Origin: an uncultured Oscillospiraceae bacterium
GTDB lineage: Bacteria; Bacillota; Clostridia; Oscillospirales; Acutalibacteraceae
Length of the DNA stretch: 38,637 bases
Assembly: GCA_902492045.1 (NCBI GenBank)
Contig: CABUKB010000015.1
Span: 1 to 38,637, forward strand
Reading direction: 5' to 3'
Part shown: positions 15,408-23,506 of the stretch, piece by piece
Numbering within the stretch: the first letter of the stretch is position 1
How the letters are laid out: every line of letters begins with the position of its first letter
The notes under the pieces: model-generated
Database searches by the model: none
What the model was told of the DNA's origin: nothing
What the model saw: the letters and a program-made list of their open reading frames with translations, nothing else
Program-made: the position numbers and the translations under genes

Positions 15408-17231
15408 TTAATGGACCTCTCCGTTGTAATAACCGTCGCCGCCGTTTTCAGGGGGCGGTGTCGAACCGTCGCCGGCAGGCGCTGCGCCATCCTGAGGCGC
15501 CGCGGCCTTGTATACCTTCTCCGAGACCTCATAAAACTTTTTCATCAGGTCTTCCTGCTTCTGCTTGATCTCGTCCAGATTGTCGGACTTATTGGCTTCC
15601 TTAAGAGCCTCGATCTTGCTCTGCAGATCGGTCTTGTCGGTGGCATCCACCTTGTCGCCCAGATCGGTCAGGGCCTTTTCACACTGATACACCGCCTGGT
15701 CGGCTCCGTTGTGAACCTCGACCGCTTCCCGGCGCTTTTTATCCTCGGCCGCATACTGCTCCGCTTCCTTGACCGCCTTATCCACGTCTTCTTTGGACAT
15801 ATTGGTGTTGGAGGTAATGGTGATGTGTTGTTCCCGCCCGGTTCCGAGATCTTTGGCGCTGACATTCACGATGCCGTTGGCGTCGATGTCGAACGTCACC
15901 TCGATCTGCGGAATGCCGCGGGGGGCCGGCGCGATGCCGTCGAGATGGAACACCCCAAGGGTCTTATTGTCCTTGGCGAATTCCCGCTCGCCCTGGAGCA
16001 CATGGACTTCGACCGACGGCTGATTGTCGGCCGCCGTGGAGAAAATCTGGGATTTTTTGGTGGGAATGGTGGTATTGCGCTCAATCACCTTCGTCATCAC
16101 GCCGCCCATGGTCTCGACGCCCAACGAGAGGGGGGTAACGTCGAGCAGAAGCAGCCCTTTGACCTCGCCGCCGAGTACGCCCGCCTGCAGCGCAGCGCCC
16201 ATCGCGACGCATTCGTCCGGATTGATTCCCTTAAAAGGTTCCTTGCCCATAAATTTCTGGATGGCTTCCTGCACGGCGGGAATCCGGGTGGAGCCTCCCA
16301 CCAGCAAAACCTTATCAATCTGGGAGGCGGATAAACCGCTGTCGGAGAGAGCCTGTTTGACCGGGCCCATGGTGGCATCCACCAGAGAGGAGGTCAATTC
16401 GTTGAACTTGGCCCGGGACAGGGTCATATCCAAATGCTTGGGCCCTGTTGCATCGGCGGTGATGAAGGGCAGGCTGATGTTGCTGGACAGGCCGCCGGAC
16501 AGCTCGATTTTTGCTTTTTCAGCCGCCTCACGCAGCCGCTGCATGGCCATTTTATCGTTCGAAAGATCCACGCCGGTATCCGCCTTGAAGCCCGCGATTA
16601 TCCAGTCCACAATCTTCTGGTCGAAATCGTCGCCGCCCAGGCGGTTGTTGCCGGCGGTGGCCAGCACTTCCTGCACGCCGTCTCCCATTTCAATGATGGA
16701 CACGTCGAACGTACCGCCGCCCAGATCGTAAACCATGACCTTCTGGTCTTTTTCTTTGTCGATACCGTAAGCAAGAGCGGCGGCGGTCGGCTCATTGATG
16801 ATCCGCTTGACTTCCATTCCGGCGATCTTCCCCGCGTCTTTGGTGGCCTGACGCTGGGCGTCGGTGAAATACGCCGGCACCGTGATGACCGCTTCGGTCA
16901 CCTTGTCGCCCAGGTACGCCTCCGCGTCCTGCTTGAGCTTTTGCAGGATCATGGCGGAGATCTCCTGAGGACTAAAGTCCTTTCCGTCGACTTTCACTTT
17001 ATAATTGGAGCCCATTTCCCGTTTGATGGACGAAATCGTCCGCTCCGGATTGGAAACAGCCTGCTGTTTCGCCACCCGGCCGACGATGCGCTCGCCGTCT
17101 TTTTTGAACGCCACAACTGAGGGAGTGGTGCGGGCGCCCTCCGCATTGGGAATGACGACTGCCTCGCCGCCCTCAATGACCGCCACACAGGAATTGGTGG
17201 TACCAAGGTCAATGCCGATGATTTTTGCCAT
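15408..17231 (-). CDS. dnaK: Chaperone DnaK (Hsp70)
   Basis: The 607-residue protein begins MAKIIGIDLGTTNSCVAV, the canonical N-terminus, and carries the Hsp70 signatures VYDLGGGTFDVS and LLVGGSTRIPAVQ. The length and the short N-terminal domain are of the Gram-positive type, which lacks the insert seen in proteobacterial DnaK. The tail is rich in Gly, Pro and Ala, as is usual. ATG at 17231 follows GGAGGT by 8 bases; earlier in-frame codons are spurious. It is the third gene of the operon. The 114-base gap after grpE contains an imperfect GC-rich hairpin near 17270-17295 and a TGC-TATATA element that could be a minor internal promoter. Confidence 0.98.
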   Translation of the reverse strand: MAKIIGIDLGTTNSCVAVIEGGEAVVIPNAEGARTTPSVVAFKKDGERIVGRVAKQQAVSNPERTISSIKREMGSNYKVKVDGKDFSPQEISAMILQKLKQDAEAYLGDKVTEAVITVPAYFTDAQRQATKDAGKIAGMEVKRIINEPTAAALAYGIDKEKDQKVMVYDLGGGTFDVSIIEMGDGVQEVLATAGNNRLGGDDFDQKIVDWIIAGFKADTGVDLSNDKMAMQRLREAAEKAKIELSGGLSSNISLPFITADATGPKHLDMTLSRAKFNELTSSLVDATMGPVKQALSDSGLSASQIDKVLLVGGSTRIPAVQEAIQKFMGKEPFKGINPDECVAMGAALQAGVLGGEVKGLLLLDVTPLSLGVETMGGVMTKVIERNTTIPTKKSQIFSTAADNQPSVEVHVLQGEREFAKDNKTLGVFHLDGIAPAPRGIPQIEVTFDIDANGIVNVSAKDLGTGREQHITITSNTNMSKEDVDKAVKEAEQYAAEDKKRREAVEVHNGADQAVYQCEKALTDLGDKVDATDKTDLQSKIEALKEANKSDNLDEIKQKQEDLMKKFYEVSEKVYKAAAPQDGAAPAGDGSTPPPENGGDGYYNGEVH

Positions 17232-17345
17232 ATTTATTACCTCCAGATGTTGTATTCCCCTATATAGCATCGCCGGATAGGCGGCGGATGCACCTTATTT
17301 CCAGTATAGTCCGGTACAGACTTCTTCATGCCCGGATTCTACCGG

Positions 17346-17948
17346 CTAATTGGCCACCTTGACCATGGCGGGACGCAGCACCCGCCCATGATAACGATAC
17401 CCTTTTTGAAATACCTCCGTGACCGTATCGGGCTCTACGCCGTCGGCGTCCTCCCGCATGACCGCATGATGCATTTCGGGATCAAACGGTTGCTTTTCCG
17501 CCGGGATCTCCTCCAGTCCCAGCCCCACCAGTTCCTCATGGAACTGACGGATGACCATATCGACGCCCTGTTTATACGCTTCGCCGTCGGGTGCGGCCGC
17601 CGCCCGTTCGAGATTGTCCACCGTCGGGAGCAGGGCTTTGAGGATCTCCCCCCGGCTGAACTGCCCGATCTGTTCCTTCTCCTGCTCGGTGCGGCGCTTG
17701 TAATTGGCATATTCCGCCAGCATCCGCTGGTACTGGTCCTTCATATCCTTCAGTTCCTGCTCGGTTTTCTCGAGCCGGCTCTTGAGATCCAGCAGCCGGG
17801 CATCCTCTTTTCCAGGTTTTTCCTTTTTTCCCTTTTTCGTCTTCTCCGGTTTATCCGCCGCGGGTTCCGGGGAAACCGGCTGGGCATCCACAGCCTTTTC
17901 CTCAGCGGGCTTCGGCTCCTGCTGCGGACACGTTTTGGTTTCATCCAT
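17346..17948 (-). CDS. grpE: Nucleotide exchange factor GrpE
   Basis: The 200-residue protein starts with a charged, disordered segment (about 1-50), continues as the long dimer-forming coiled coil (about 52-100) and ends in the beta-domain with the signature around PFDPEMHHAVMRE and TVTEVFQKGY followed by RVLRPAMVKVA. GrpE releases ADP from DnaK. I choose the ATG at 17948: GGGGAGG lies 9 bases upstream, whereas an ATG three codons earlier directly abuts that site. It follows hrcA by 22 bases. Confidence 0.97.
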   Translation of the reverse strand: MDETKTCPQQEPKPAEEKAVDAQPVSPEPAADKPEKTKKGKKEKPGKEDARLLDLKSRLEKTEQELKDMKDQYQRMLAEYANYKRRTEQEKEQIGQFSRGEILKALLPTVDNLERAAAAPDGEAYKQGVDMVIRQFHEELVGLGLEEIPAEKQPFDPEMHHAVMREDADGVEPDTVTEVFQKGYRYHGRVLRPAMVKVAN

Positions 17949-17970
17949 CTCTAACATCCTCCCCACCGTG

Positions 17971-19002
17971 TCATCCGTCTTTGGTCAGGTCTCCTAAAAG
18001 GCGGCTCACCGTCTGTGCGAAATACTCGATTTGAGGGATCGTCGCAGCATAATTCATCCGCAGAGGCCCGATGATCCCGATGGAGCCGTTCGCCGCTCCC
18101 CCCTGGGAATACCGGGTGATGATGATACTCGAACCGTTCAGTTCCGACCGTGGGCTTTCATTTCCCAGGACGACCCGCAGTCCGCCCGAATGAGCGGTCA
18201 GCATACTGGCAAGCAGATCCCGCTGAGACAAAAACGAGAGCAGGGATCGCGCCCGTTCCAGTTCATAGTCGGGATGTTGAAGCAGATTCAACTGCCCGGA
18301 CAAAAGCACCTCCGCCTCCGCCGAATCCTGCACCAGTTCGACAAACGCCGTCAGCGCCGGGGCACAGGCGAGCCCATATTCTCCCAGCGCAACCAACAGG
18401 CTTTGTACCTGAGGCAGGCCCACCGCCGCCAGAGGCTGATCTAAAAACTCGGCATTCAGCGTTTTGGCCAGCCGGTCGAGCAACGGGGCACCTACCTCGC
18501 CGTCAAACCGGCACAAGCGGCTGCGCAACACCCCCGAACTGGTCATCAGAAGCAAGGCCGCGCTCCGGTTCCCGGAGCGCATTACCTCAATCCGGCGGAT
18601 GGTGGACCCCTGCTGATCGGGGGTGGTGGTGACAGCCGCACATCCCGTCGCTGCGGCGAGCGCCTGTGAAGCGGCCTCAATCAGGCGCTCCGGATCGCCC
18701 GCAGCGCCGGCGAGCATATCCTCGATCTCCCGGCGGCGTTTTTCCGGCAACGGCTGCCGCCGCATGAGAGAATCAATATAGAGGCGAAACGCCTTCGGTG
18801 TGGGTATTCTTCCCGCGGAAGTGTGGGGCTGCTCAAGATAGCCGTCCGCCGCCAAATCGGCCATATCGTTGCGGACAGTGGCCGAAGATACCGCATGGTC
18901 CAGCATTTCCACGACCGTTTTAGAGCCAACCGGTTCGCCGGTCTGAATATACGCATCCACGATGGCGGCCAGGATTTTCTGTTTGCGTTCCCCCAGCTCC
19001 AT
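17971..19002 (-). CDS. hrcA: Heat-inducible transcription repressor HrcA
   Basis: The 343-residue repressor has an N-terminal winged helix (ERKQKILAAIVDAYIQTGEP, then SSATVRNDMADL) and the C-terminal HrcA domain; SAGRIPTPKAFRLYID is the family signature. It binds the CIRCE operator upstream of this operon and is stabilised by GroEL in known systems. The start at 19002 has GAAAGGAAG 6 bases upstream; two earlier in-frame ATGs sit on or before that site. First gene of the operon, so HrcA represses its own synthesis. Confidence 0.97.
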   Translation of the reverse strand: MELGERKQKILAAIVDAYIQTGEPVGSKTVVEMLDHAVSSATVRNDMADLAADGYLEQPHTSAGRIPTPKAFRLYIDSLMRRQPLPEKRRREIEDMLAGAAGDPERLIEAASQALAAATGCAAVTTTPDQQGSTIRRIEVMRSGNRSAALLLMTSSGVLRSRLCRFDGEVGAPLLDRLAKTLNAEFLDQPLAAVGLPQVQSLLVALGEYGLACAPALTAFVELVQDSAEAEVLLSGQLNLLQHPDYELERARSLLSFLSQRDLLASMLTAHSGGLRVVLGNESPRSELNGSSIIITRYSQGGAANGSIGIIGPLRMNYAATIPQIEYFAQTVSRLLGDLTKDG

Positions 19003-19067
19003 AACCATCTTCCTTTCTACCATTCCGGCCGCAGGGCCGAACAAAGGGCGGGCTTCAGTGTCAAAGT

Positions 19068-19094
19068 TTAGCACTCTTGCATGTCGAGTGCTAA
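19068..19094. promoter_or_regulatory. CIRCE operator
   Basis: TTAGCACTC (19068-19076), 9-base spacer, GAGTGCTAA (19086-19094): a perfect CIRCE inverted repeat, the known HrcA binding site. It lies just downstream of the operon promoter and 65 bases before hrcA. Confidence 0.98.
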
Positions 19095-19101
19095 CATCTA
19101 T

Positions 19102-19130
19102 ACTCTACCATTCCCCAGCGCTTCTGTCAA
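19102..19130 (-). promoter_or_regulatory. Promoter of the hrcA operon
   Basis: On the minus strand: perfect TTGACA (19130-19125), 17-base spacer, TAGAGT (19107-19102). Transcription would begin at the edge of the CIRCE box, so HrcA bound there would block it. Confidence 0.85.
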
Positions 19131-19285
19131 TATTCAAATTGTGAATCTTTTGTTAAAACCCGTGTTCTTTAACGCCGTTGCTTTTCGGTGAGGACTGTAC
19201 AAACTGCACATGGAGCGACCGGTACATTTTGTCATTGGAAATAGAATGCATGGACCGGCCCGCCAAAGTTCGGCACTTTTACTTG
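19131..19285. other. Intergenic stretch with no identified feature
   Basis: The gap between hrcA and the small protein gene is 379 bases. Apart from CIRCE and the two flanking promoters, this middle stretch shows only a short inverted repeat (GTTAAA ... TTTAAC near 19151-19173). No gene or known RNA is evident. Confidence 0.4.
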
Positions 19286-19314
19286 TTGATAAACCGAAGC
19301 CGGTCGTATATAAT
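19286..19314 (+). promoter_or_regulatory. Promoter of the 87-residue protein gene
   Basis: TTGATA (19286-19291), 17-base spacer, perfect TATAAT (19309-19314). Confidence 0.85.
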
Positions 19315-19381
19315 GAAAGAGTCGGAACCATAACCATGGATTTCCCAAGCTGGATTTCCTTTTGAAAGGAGTTCGAAAATC

Positions 19382-19645
19382 ATGGCCGATCTGCAGATTC
19401 ATAACTTCGACTTCAACAAACTGATGGAGTTTGCGTCTACCGCCAAGGGGGATGTCTATTTGAAGACCCGTGACGGTGACGTTCTCAATCTCAAAAGCCG
19501 CCTGACGCAGCTTCTGGCTTTGTCCAGCGCCATCGACTGGGGCAATATCGGAGAAGCCACGGTCACCTGCAAAAACCCGGAAGATGAAACCCGCCTGTTC
19601 CGCCTGAATCTCTATGGCGAAGACCGTTCTGAAAAGAAGGACTGA
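19382..19645 (+). CDS. Small conserved-looking protein of unknown function (87 aa)
   Basis: The product has no signal peptide, membrane helix or cysteine pair; it contains one cysteine. The N-terminus (about 1-50) looks like an amphipathic helix/strand mix with the pattern FNKLMEFASTAKGDVYLKTR, and the tail is charged. A dedicated near-consensus promoter, AAAGGAG before ATG and a strong terminator mark it as a real single gene. I do not recognise the family with certainty. It is divergent from the heat-shock operon, but no CIRCE half-site lies near its own promoter. Confidence 0.75.
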   Translation: MADLQIHNFDFNKLMEFASTAKGDVYLKTRDGDVLNLKSRLTQLLALSSAIDWGNIGEATVTCKNPEDETRLFRLNLYGEDRSEKKD

Positions 19646-19674
19646 CGGCTCCGATCCCTTCGTCGTGCTTTGAG

Positions 19675-19712
19675 ACCTCCCGGAGGTTCGGGTGAACCTC
19701 CGGGAGGTTTTG
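19675..19712 (+). terminator. Terminator of the 87-residue protein gene
   Basis: Perfect 15-bp stem (19675-19689 with 19694-19708), 4-base loop, followed by four T residues. Confidence 0.88.
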
Positions 19713-19741
19713 GTTTCTGCCGTTTAATGGCTATCCCGCAC

Positions 19742-19779
19742 AAAACCGGCATGTGCCGTTGAGACGGACATGCCGGTTT
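19742..19779 (-). terminator. Terminator of the polysaccharide deacetylase gene
   Basis: A 12-bp stem (19743-19754 with 19768-19779) has inner pairing (CCGT with ACGG) and, on the minus strand, ends in TTTTG. It lies 26 bases past the stop codon, back to back with the preceding terminator. Confidence 0.82.
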
Positions 19780-19804
19780 GTTATTGCTCAATGCTCGACA
19801 CTGT

Positions 19805-20845
19805 TTATTCTGCCGGAAAAGCCGCGTGATATTGTACTCCCGCGTACACGACTTCGTTACGGGCCGCAAGAAGCTCCGGCACGGTGACGATTGTGTAGCC
19901 TTCGGCAATCAGGCGGTCCATCATCTGGACAGCGGCGTTCAGCGTGGTCTCATAGACGTCGTGCATCAGCACAATCGCGCCATCCCGGATCCCGTAAGCC
20001 CCGCTTTGGAAAGCAGTTTCCAGCACCTTTTCCGTGTTGCGGCTCTGCCAGTCCCGCGTATCCACCGACCAGTTAATCAGAGCCAGGTGCTGATCCCGGA
20101 GTATGCCTTTGACCGCCTCGTTGACATTCCCACCCGGACATCGGAGCAGATACGGACGCACTCCACTGGCGCTTTCCACAATGTCCGCGCAGTCGTTGAT
20201 CTGCTGGAGCACCTCGCTTTCCGAGAGTTTGGTCAGGTTTTTGTGATTCATGGTATGGTTGCCGATGACGTGTCCCTCCTCGACCATGCGTTTGAGCACG
20301 TCGGGATAGTGCTGCGCATTCTGCCCCACCACAAAAAACGTCGCGTGAAGGCCGCGGGCTTTCAGTTCATCGAGCAGCCGGTCCGTATATTTCCCGGGGC
20401 CGTCGTCAAACGTCAAAGCGACCAGTTTGGTTTCGGCTGTATACGCGGGTTTATAGAATTGCAGCTCCACCTCTCCGGAATCGGTGACGAAAGCCGTGGG
20501 GACGTTTTGGATAACGCCGGATGACACCAGTTGCTGTTCCAGCTGCGCGATCTTATCCTGCGCTTCCTTGAGCTGGCCCTCCAGTGCTTCCTTTTCGGAT
20601 TCCAGCGCCTCTTCCCGCCCTGTCAGCGACGCCAGTTCTTCCCTGAGCGATTCCATCTGCTTTTCCAAGGAGGCGGTTTGTTCGGTCAATTCCCGGTTCT
20701 CCTCCGACAGACGGTCCACCTGTGCGCCCCGCTTGTGCGCTTGATAGACCGAGACACCGCCCCCTGCCAGAGAGAGGACCAGCAGCACCGATACGCTCAC
20801 GAGACCAGCGAGCAGGCGCCGGCTTATCGTTTTGTTGTCCATCAT
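19805..20845 (-). CDS. Membrane-anchored polysaccharide deacetylase (NodB/CE4)
   Basis: The 346-residue protein has an N-terminal anchor helix (about 11-33), a coiled coil (about 44-107) and a NodB domain (about 138-330). Catalytic motifs are TFDDGPG (Asp147 and Asp148), GNHTMNH with metal-binding His197 and His201, RCPGGN (Arg235), DTRDW and LMHD (His295). It should act outside the membrane on peptidoglycan or another acetylated glycan, removing N-acetyl groups. ATG at 20845 has AGGTG 6 bases upstream; the choice between two neighbouring ATGs is open. The coiled coil could hold the catalytic domain away from the membrane or drive dimerisation. Confidence 0.93.
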   Translation of the reverse strand: MMDNKTISRRLLAGLVSVSVLLVLSLAGGGVSVYQAHKRGAQVDRLSEENRELTEQTASLEKQMESLREELASLTGREEALESEKEALEGQLKEAQDKIAQLEQQLVSSGVIQNVPTAFVTDSGEVELQFYKPAYTAETKLVALTFDDGPGKYTDRLLDELKARGLHATFFVVGQNAQHYPDVLKRMVEEGHVIGNHTMNHKNLTKLSESEVLQQINDCADIVESASGVRPYLLRCPGGNVNEAVKGILRDQHLALINWSVDTRDWQSRNTEKVLETAFQSGAYGIRDGAIVLMHDVYETTLNAAVQMMDRLIAEGYTIVTVPELLAARNEVVYAGVQYHAAFPAE

Positions 20846-20877
20846 GCTTCGCACCTGCTTTCCTATCCGTTGAGTTC

Positions 20878-20905
20878 ATTCTAGCATACCCATCCGGAAA
20901 AGCAA
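20878..20905 (-). promoter_or_regulatory. Promoter of the deacetylase gene
   Basis: On the minus strand: TTGCTT (20905-20900), 16-base spacer ending in TGC, TAGAAT (20883-20878). Confidence 0.7.
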
Positions 20906-20930
20906 GTCCCATTTCGGTCTGGTAACGATA

Positions 20931-20959
20931 TTGTAATTATTGAGGTTCTATGATATAGT
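20931..20959 (+). promoter_or_regulatory. Promoter of the first degV gene
   Basis: TTGTAA (20931-20936), 17-base spacer ending in TGA, TATAGT (20954-20959), an extended -10 promoter divergent from the deacetylase promoter. Confidence 0.78.
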
Positions 20960-21003
20960 ATAAGAGACTTTGGTCAGAATTTGCGAAACGGAGGTATCGG
21001 TAC

Positions 21004-21861
21004 TTGAGTACAAAAACGGTCCTGTGCGCGGACAGCACGTGCGACCTAGGGGACGAACTGCGCGAAAAGTATCATGTACACTATTATCCCTTTCATGTCA
21101 TTCTCGACGGCAAAACCTATTCGGACGGGGTAGACTTGGTTCCGGATGAAATCTATCGCGTATACCGCGAAAAACATATCCTGCCAAAAACCGCCGCCAT
21201 CAACACGGCCGAATATATGGATTTTTTCAAACAGTTCACCGACCAGGGATACGAAGTGGTTTATCTCACGCTTGGTTCCGGCCTGTCGGCCACTTTCAAT
21301 AACTGCCGTCTGGCCGCCGAGGAAATGCCGGGCGTCTACGCGGTGGACAGCCGCAGCCTCTCAACCGGTTCCGGGCTTGCCGTTCTCGAGGCAGCCGACC
21401 GCATTGCCGCCGGCATGCCGGCGGCGCAGGTCGCCCGCGAGGTACAGGAACTCACGGCGCGCTGTCACGCCAGCTTTGTCCTCGATAACCTGGAATTTTT
21501 GTATAAAGGCGGGCGCTGTTCGGCCCTGGCAATGCTGGGGGCTAATCTGTTGCAGCTCAAGCCCTGTATTGAGGTCAATCCCGCCGACGGCTCGATGGAC
21601 GTGGGGAAGAAGTACCGTGGCTCTCTCGACAAAGCCCTGACCCAGTATGTACGGGATAAACTGGAAGGGCGAACGGATCTGAAGACCGACCGGGTTTTCA
21701 TCACCCATTCCGGCATCTCCCAGGAACGCCTCGACATGGTGTACGGCCTTGTCAAGAAATACGCGAATTTCAAGGAGATCTTCATCACCCGTGCCGGCTG
21801 TACCATCTCTTCTCATTGCGGCCCCAATACCCTCGGCGTACTGTTCATGACCAACGACTGA
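21004..21861 (+). CDS. DegV family protein (fatty-acid-binding, FakB-like) 1
   Basis: The 285-residue protein has the DegV signatures: ADSTCDL near the start, TAAINTAEY, LGSGLSATFNNC, AVDSRSLSTGSG, LEFLYKGGRCSA, ITHSGISQERLD and ISSHCGPNTLGVLF. DegV/FakB proteins bind a fatty acid and present it to the kinase FakA for phosphorylation, feeding phospholipid synthesis. No fakA is in the window. The start is TTG at 21004, with ACGGAGGT 8 bases upstream. It is monocistronic. The fatty-acid role is from the family; ligand preference cannot be read. Confidence 0.93.
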   Translation: MSTKTVLCADSTCDLGDELREKYHVHYYPFHVILDGKTYSDGVDLVPDEIYRVYREKHILPKTAAINTAEYMDFFKQFTDQGYEVVYLTLGSGLSATFNNCRLAAEEMPGVYAVDSRSLSTGSGLAVLEAADRIAAGMPAAQVAREVQELTARCHASFVLDNLEFLYKGGRCSALAMLGANLLQLKPCIEVNPADGSMDVGKKYRGSLDKALTQYVRDKLEGRTDLKTDRVFITHSGISQERLDMVYGLVKKYANFKEIFITRAGCTISSHCGPNTLGVLFMTND

Positions 21862-21900
21862 AAAACCCCCGCCGGAAACAGGCTTCCGGCGGGGGTTTTT
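21861..21900. terminator. Shared bidirectional terminator touching two stop codons
   Basis: A perfect 17-bp stem (21861-21877 with 21884-21900), 6-base loop, starts with five A residues and ends with five T residues plus one beyond. Its first base is the last base of the degV stop, and the next base after it begins the complementary stop of the minus-strand gene. Confidence 0.95.
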
Positions 21901-22245
21901 TCAGCGCACCGGCTGATAATCCATTTCCGCATCCTCATCGGTGGCTTCCAGTTTGAAAATCACCGGCCGAAGGCCGTCGTTGCAGCTGCATATGGCCACC
22001 CCCGGCGTCCGGATCCAGTCTCCGTAGTAAAAAACGCCGTCACCGGCTCCGTGGGCCAGAGCAAAAACGTATTGGTACACCGCCTTCCACGCCTCGTCAC
22101 AGAACCCGTCCGGCTTTGCGTAATCCGCATAGAAGGTCTGCCCTTCCAGGTGCATGGGGCAGGCGGTCAGCCCGGGCGTACCGTATTGTTCGGCAAGTTC
22201 CTTGTCAAGGGTGGTTTTCAGCACGGTAATCTTGACTTTTTTCAT
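21901..22245 (-). CDS. TIGR04076 family protein, function unknown
   Basis: The 114-residue protein starts MKKVKITVLKT and contains conserved-looking TACPMHLEGQTFYAD, GFCDEAWKAVYQYVFAL and ICSCNDGLRPVIFKLEA. Cysteines 29, 49, 86 and 88 suggest metal or cluster binding, but this is inference. I recognise the overall pattern as TIGR04076, a small family of unknown role in anaerobes. GGGAGGT precedes ATG by 8 bases. No clear promoter was found in the 184 bases between gpsA and this gene, so it may be the tail of the gpsA operon or have its own weak promoter. Confidence 0.85.
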   Translation of the reverse strand: MKKVKITVLKTTLDKELAEQYGTPGLTACPMHLEGQTFYADYAKPDGFCDEAWKAVYQYVFALAHGAGDGVFYYGDWIRTPGVAICSCNDGLRPVIFKLEATDEDAEMDYQPVR

Positions 22246-22429
22246 AAACTGACCTCCCGTTGTATGTTGTTATCCCCGATACAATCTCCATCCAAAACCG
22301 TCCCGCGCCGTCACCAACCGGGCCTGCCATTTTCCAGGTGCCGGCCGGTTTCGGCACGAAAGAGCTTCCCGGACGAATTGGCCGGATCCCATCAACCGTT
22401 TTCGCACCGCCTGGGCTGAAGGCTTCCCT

Positions 22430-23437
22430 TTACGATGAAAGCCAGGGCTGTTCCCCTTCATGCCGCTTGGGACGGTCCATTAAAAGGCGGATCGCGTCCG
22501 CCGGAGGCTGCCCTTCATAGCAAACCCGGTAGCACTGCTCGGTGATCGGCATGCAGACGCTTTCCCGCCGCGCCAGCTTCCAGGCCGCGCCCGCGGCCAG
22601 ATACCCTTCCACCGTGCCCACCCGCCGCACAGCCTCGGTCGGATCCATCCCCTGGCCGATCAGGATACCAGCCCGCCGGTTGCGGGAATGCATGCTCCCG
22701 CATGTCACGATCAGATCGCCCATCCCCGACAGCCCCGCAAAGGTCTCGGCGTTTGCCCCCATGGCGGTGCCCAGCCTCGCCATCTCGGCAAGGCCCCTTG
22801 TCATCAGGGCCGCTTTGGTGTTGTCCCCCATATCCAGGCCGTCGCAGATGCCCGCGGCCAGGGCAATGACGTTTTTGAGCGCCCCGCCCAGTTCTACCCC
22901 CGCCACGTCCTGGCTGAGATAGATGCGAAAAGTGGGATTCATCAGCAGATCCTGTACGATTTCCGCCGCTTCCGGGTCGGCGGAGGCGCTGACCACTGAA
23001 GTCGGCACGCCCCGGCCCACCTCCTCCGCATGGGAAGGACCGGACAGGACCGCCACCCGAATGCCGGGGAGTTCTTCCGCAATCCGCTCGCTAAACCGGC
23101 GAAGGGTGGTTTCCTCCAGCCCCTTACCGGCATTGGCCACAACCGTATGCGGGCGGAGATAAGGCTGCAGCCGGGCAGCCGTCTGCCCTACCGCGAATGA
23201 GGGGACGGTCAGCATGACCAGATCCGCATCCGCCGTGCAGGCCAGATCGGTGGTCAATTCGATCTCAGGAGGCACCGGAATACCCGGCAGCAGTTTTTTC
23301 TGTTCCCCGTGCCGCCGGATCCCCTCGATTTCCTCTTCAAAAGGGGACCACAGAGCCACATCCCGGCCGAACCGGGAGGCCATAACCGCCAGGGCGGTAC
23401 CCCAGCCTCCCGCCCCGCAGATCGCAATTCGCGCCAT
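22430..23437 (-). CDS. gpsA: Glycerol-3-phosphate dehydrogenase [NAD(P)+]
   Basis: The 335-residue enzyme reduces dihydroxyacetone phosphate to sn-glycerol-3-phosphate, the backbone of phospholipids. Features are the N-terminal dinucleotide loop GAGGWGTALA (8-17), LSGPSHAEEV, ELGGALKNVIALAAGI with the catalytic lysine region, and GLSGMGDLIVTC. GGGGGAG lies 6 bases before ATG. It follows plsY by 69 bases, so the maker and first user of glycerol-3-phosphate are produced together. Confidence 0.97.
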   Translation of the reverse strand: MARIAICGAGGWGTALAVMASRFGRDVALWSPFEEEIEGIRRHGEQKKLLPGIPVPPEIELTTDLACTADADLVMLTVPSFAVGQTAARLQPYLRPHTVVANAGKGLEETTLRRFSERIAEELPGIRVAVLSGPSHAEEVGRGVPTSVVSASADPEAAEIVQDLLMNPTFRIYLSQDVAGVELGGALKNVIALAAGICDGLDMGDNTKAALMTRGLAEMARLGTAMGANAETFAGLSGMGDLIVTCGSMHSRNRRAGILIGQGMDPTEAVRRVGTVEGYLAAGAAWKLARRESVCMPITEQCYRVCYEGQPPADAIRLLMDRPKRHEGEQPWLSS

Positions 23438-23506
23438 TCTTTCTCCCCCGTTCAGGCAATCGGTAAATCGTCCGTCTGCTGAAGCTCCAGCAAACCGCCG
23501 GGTTTC

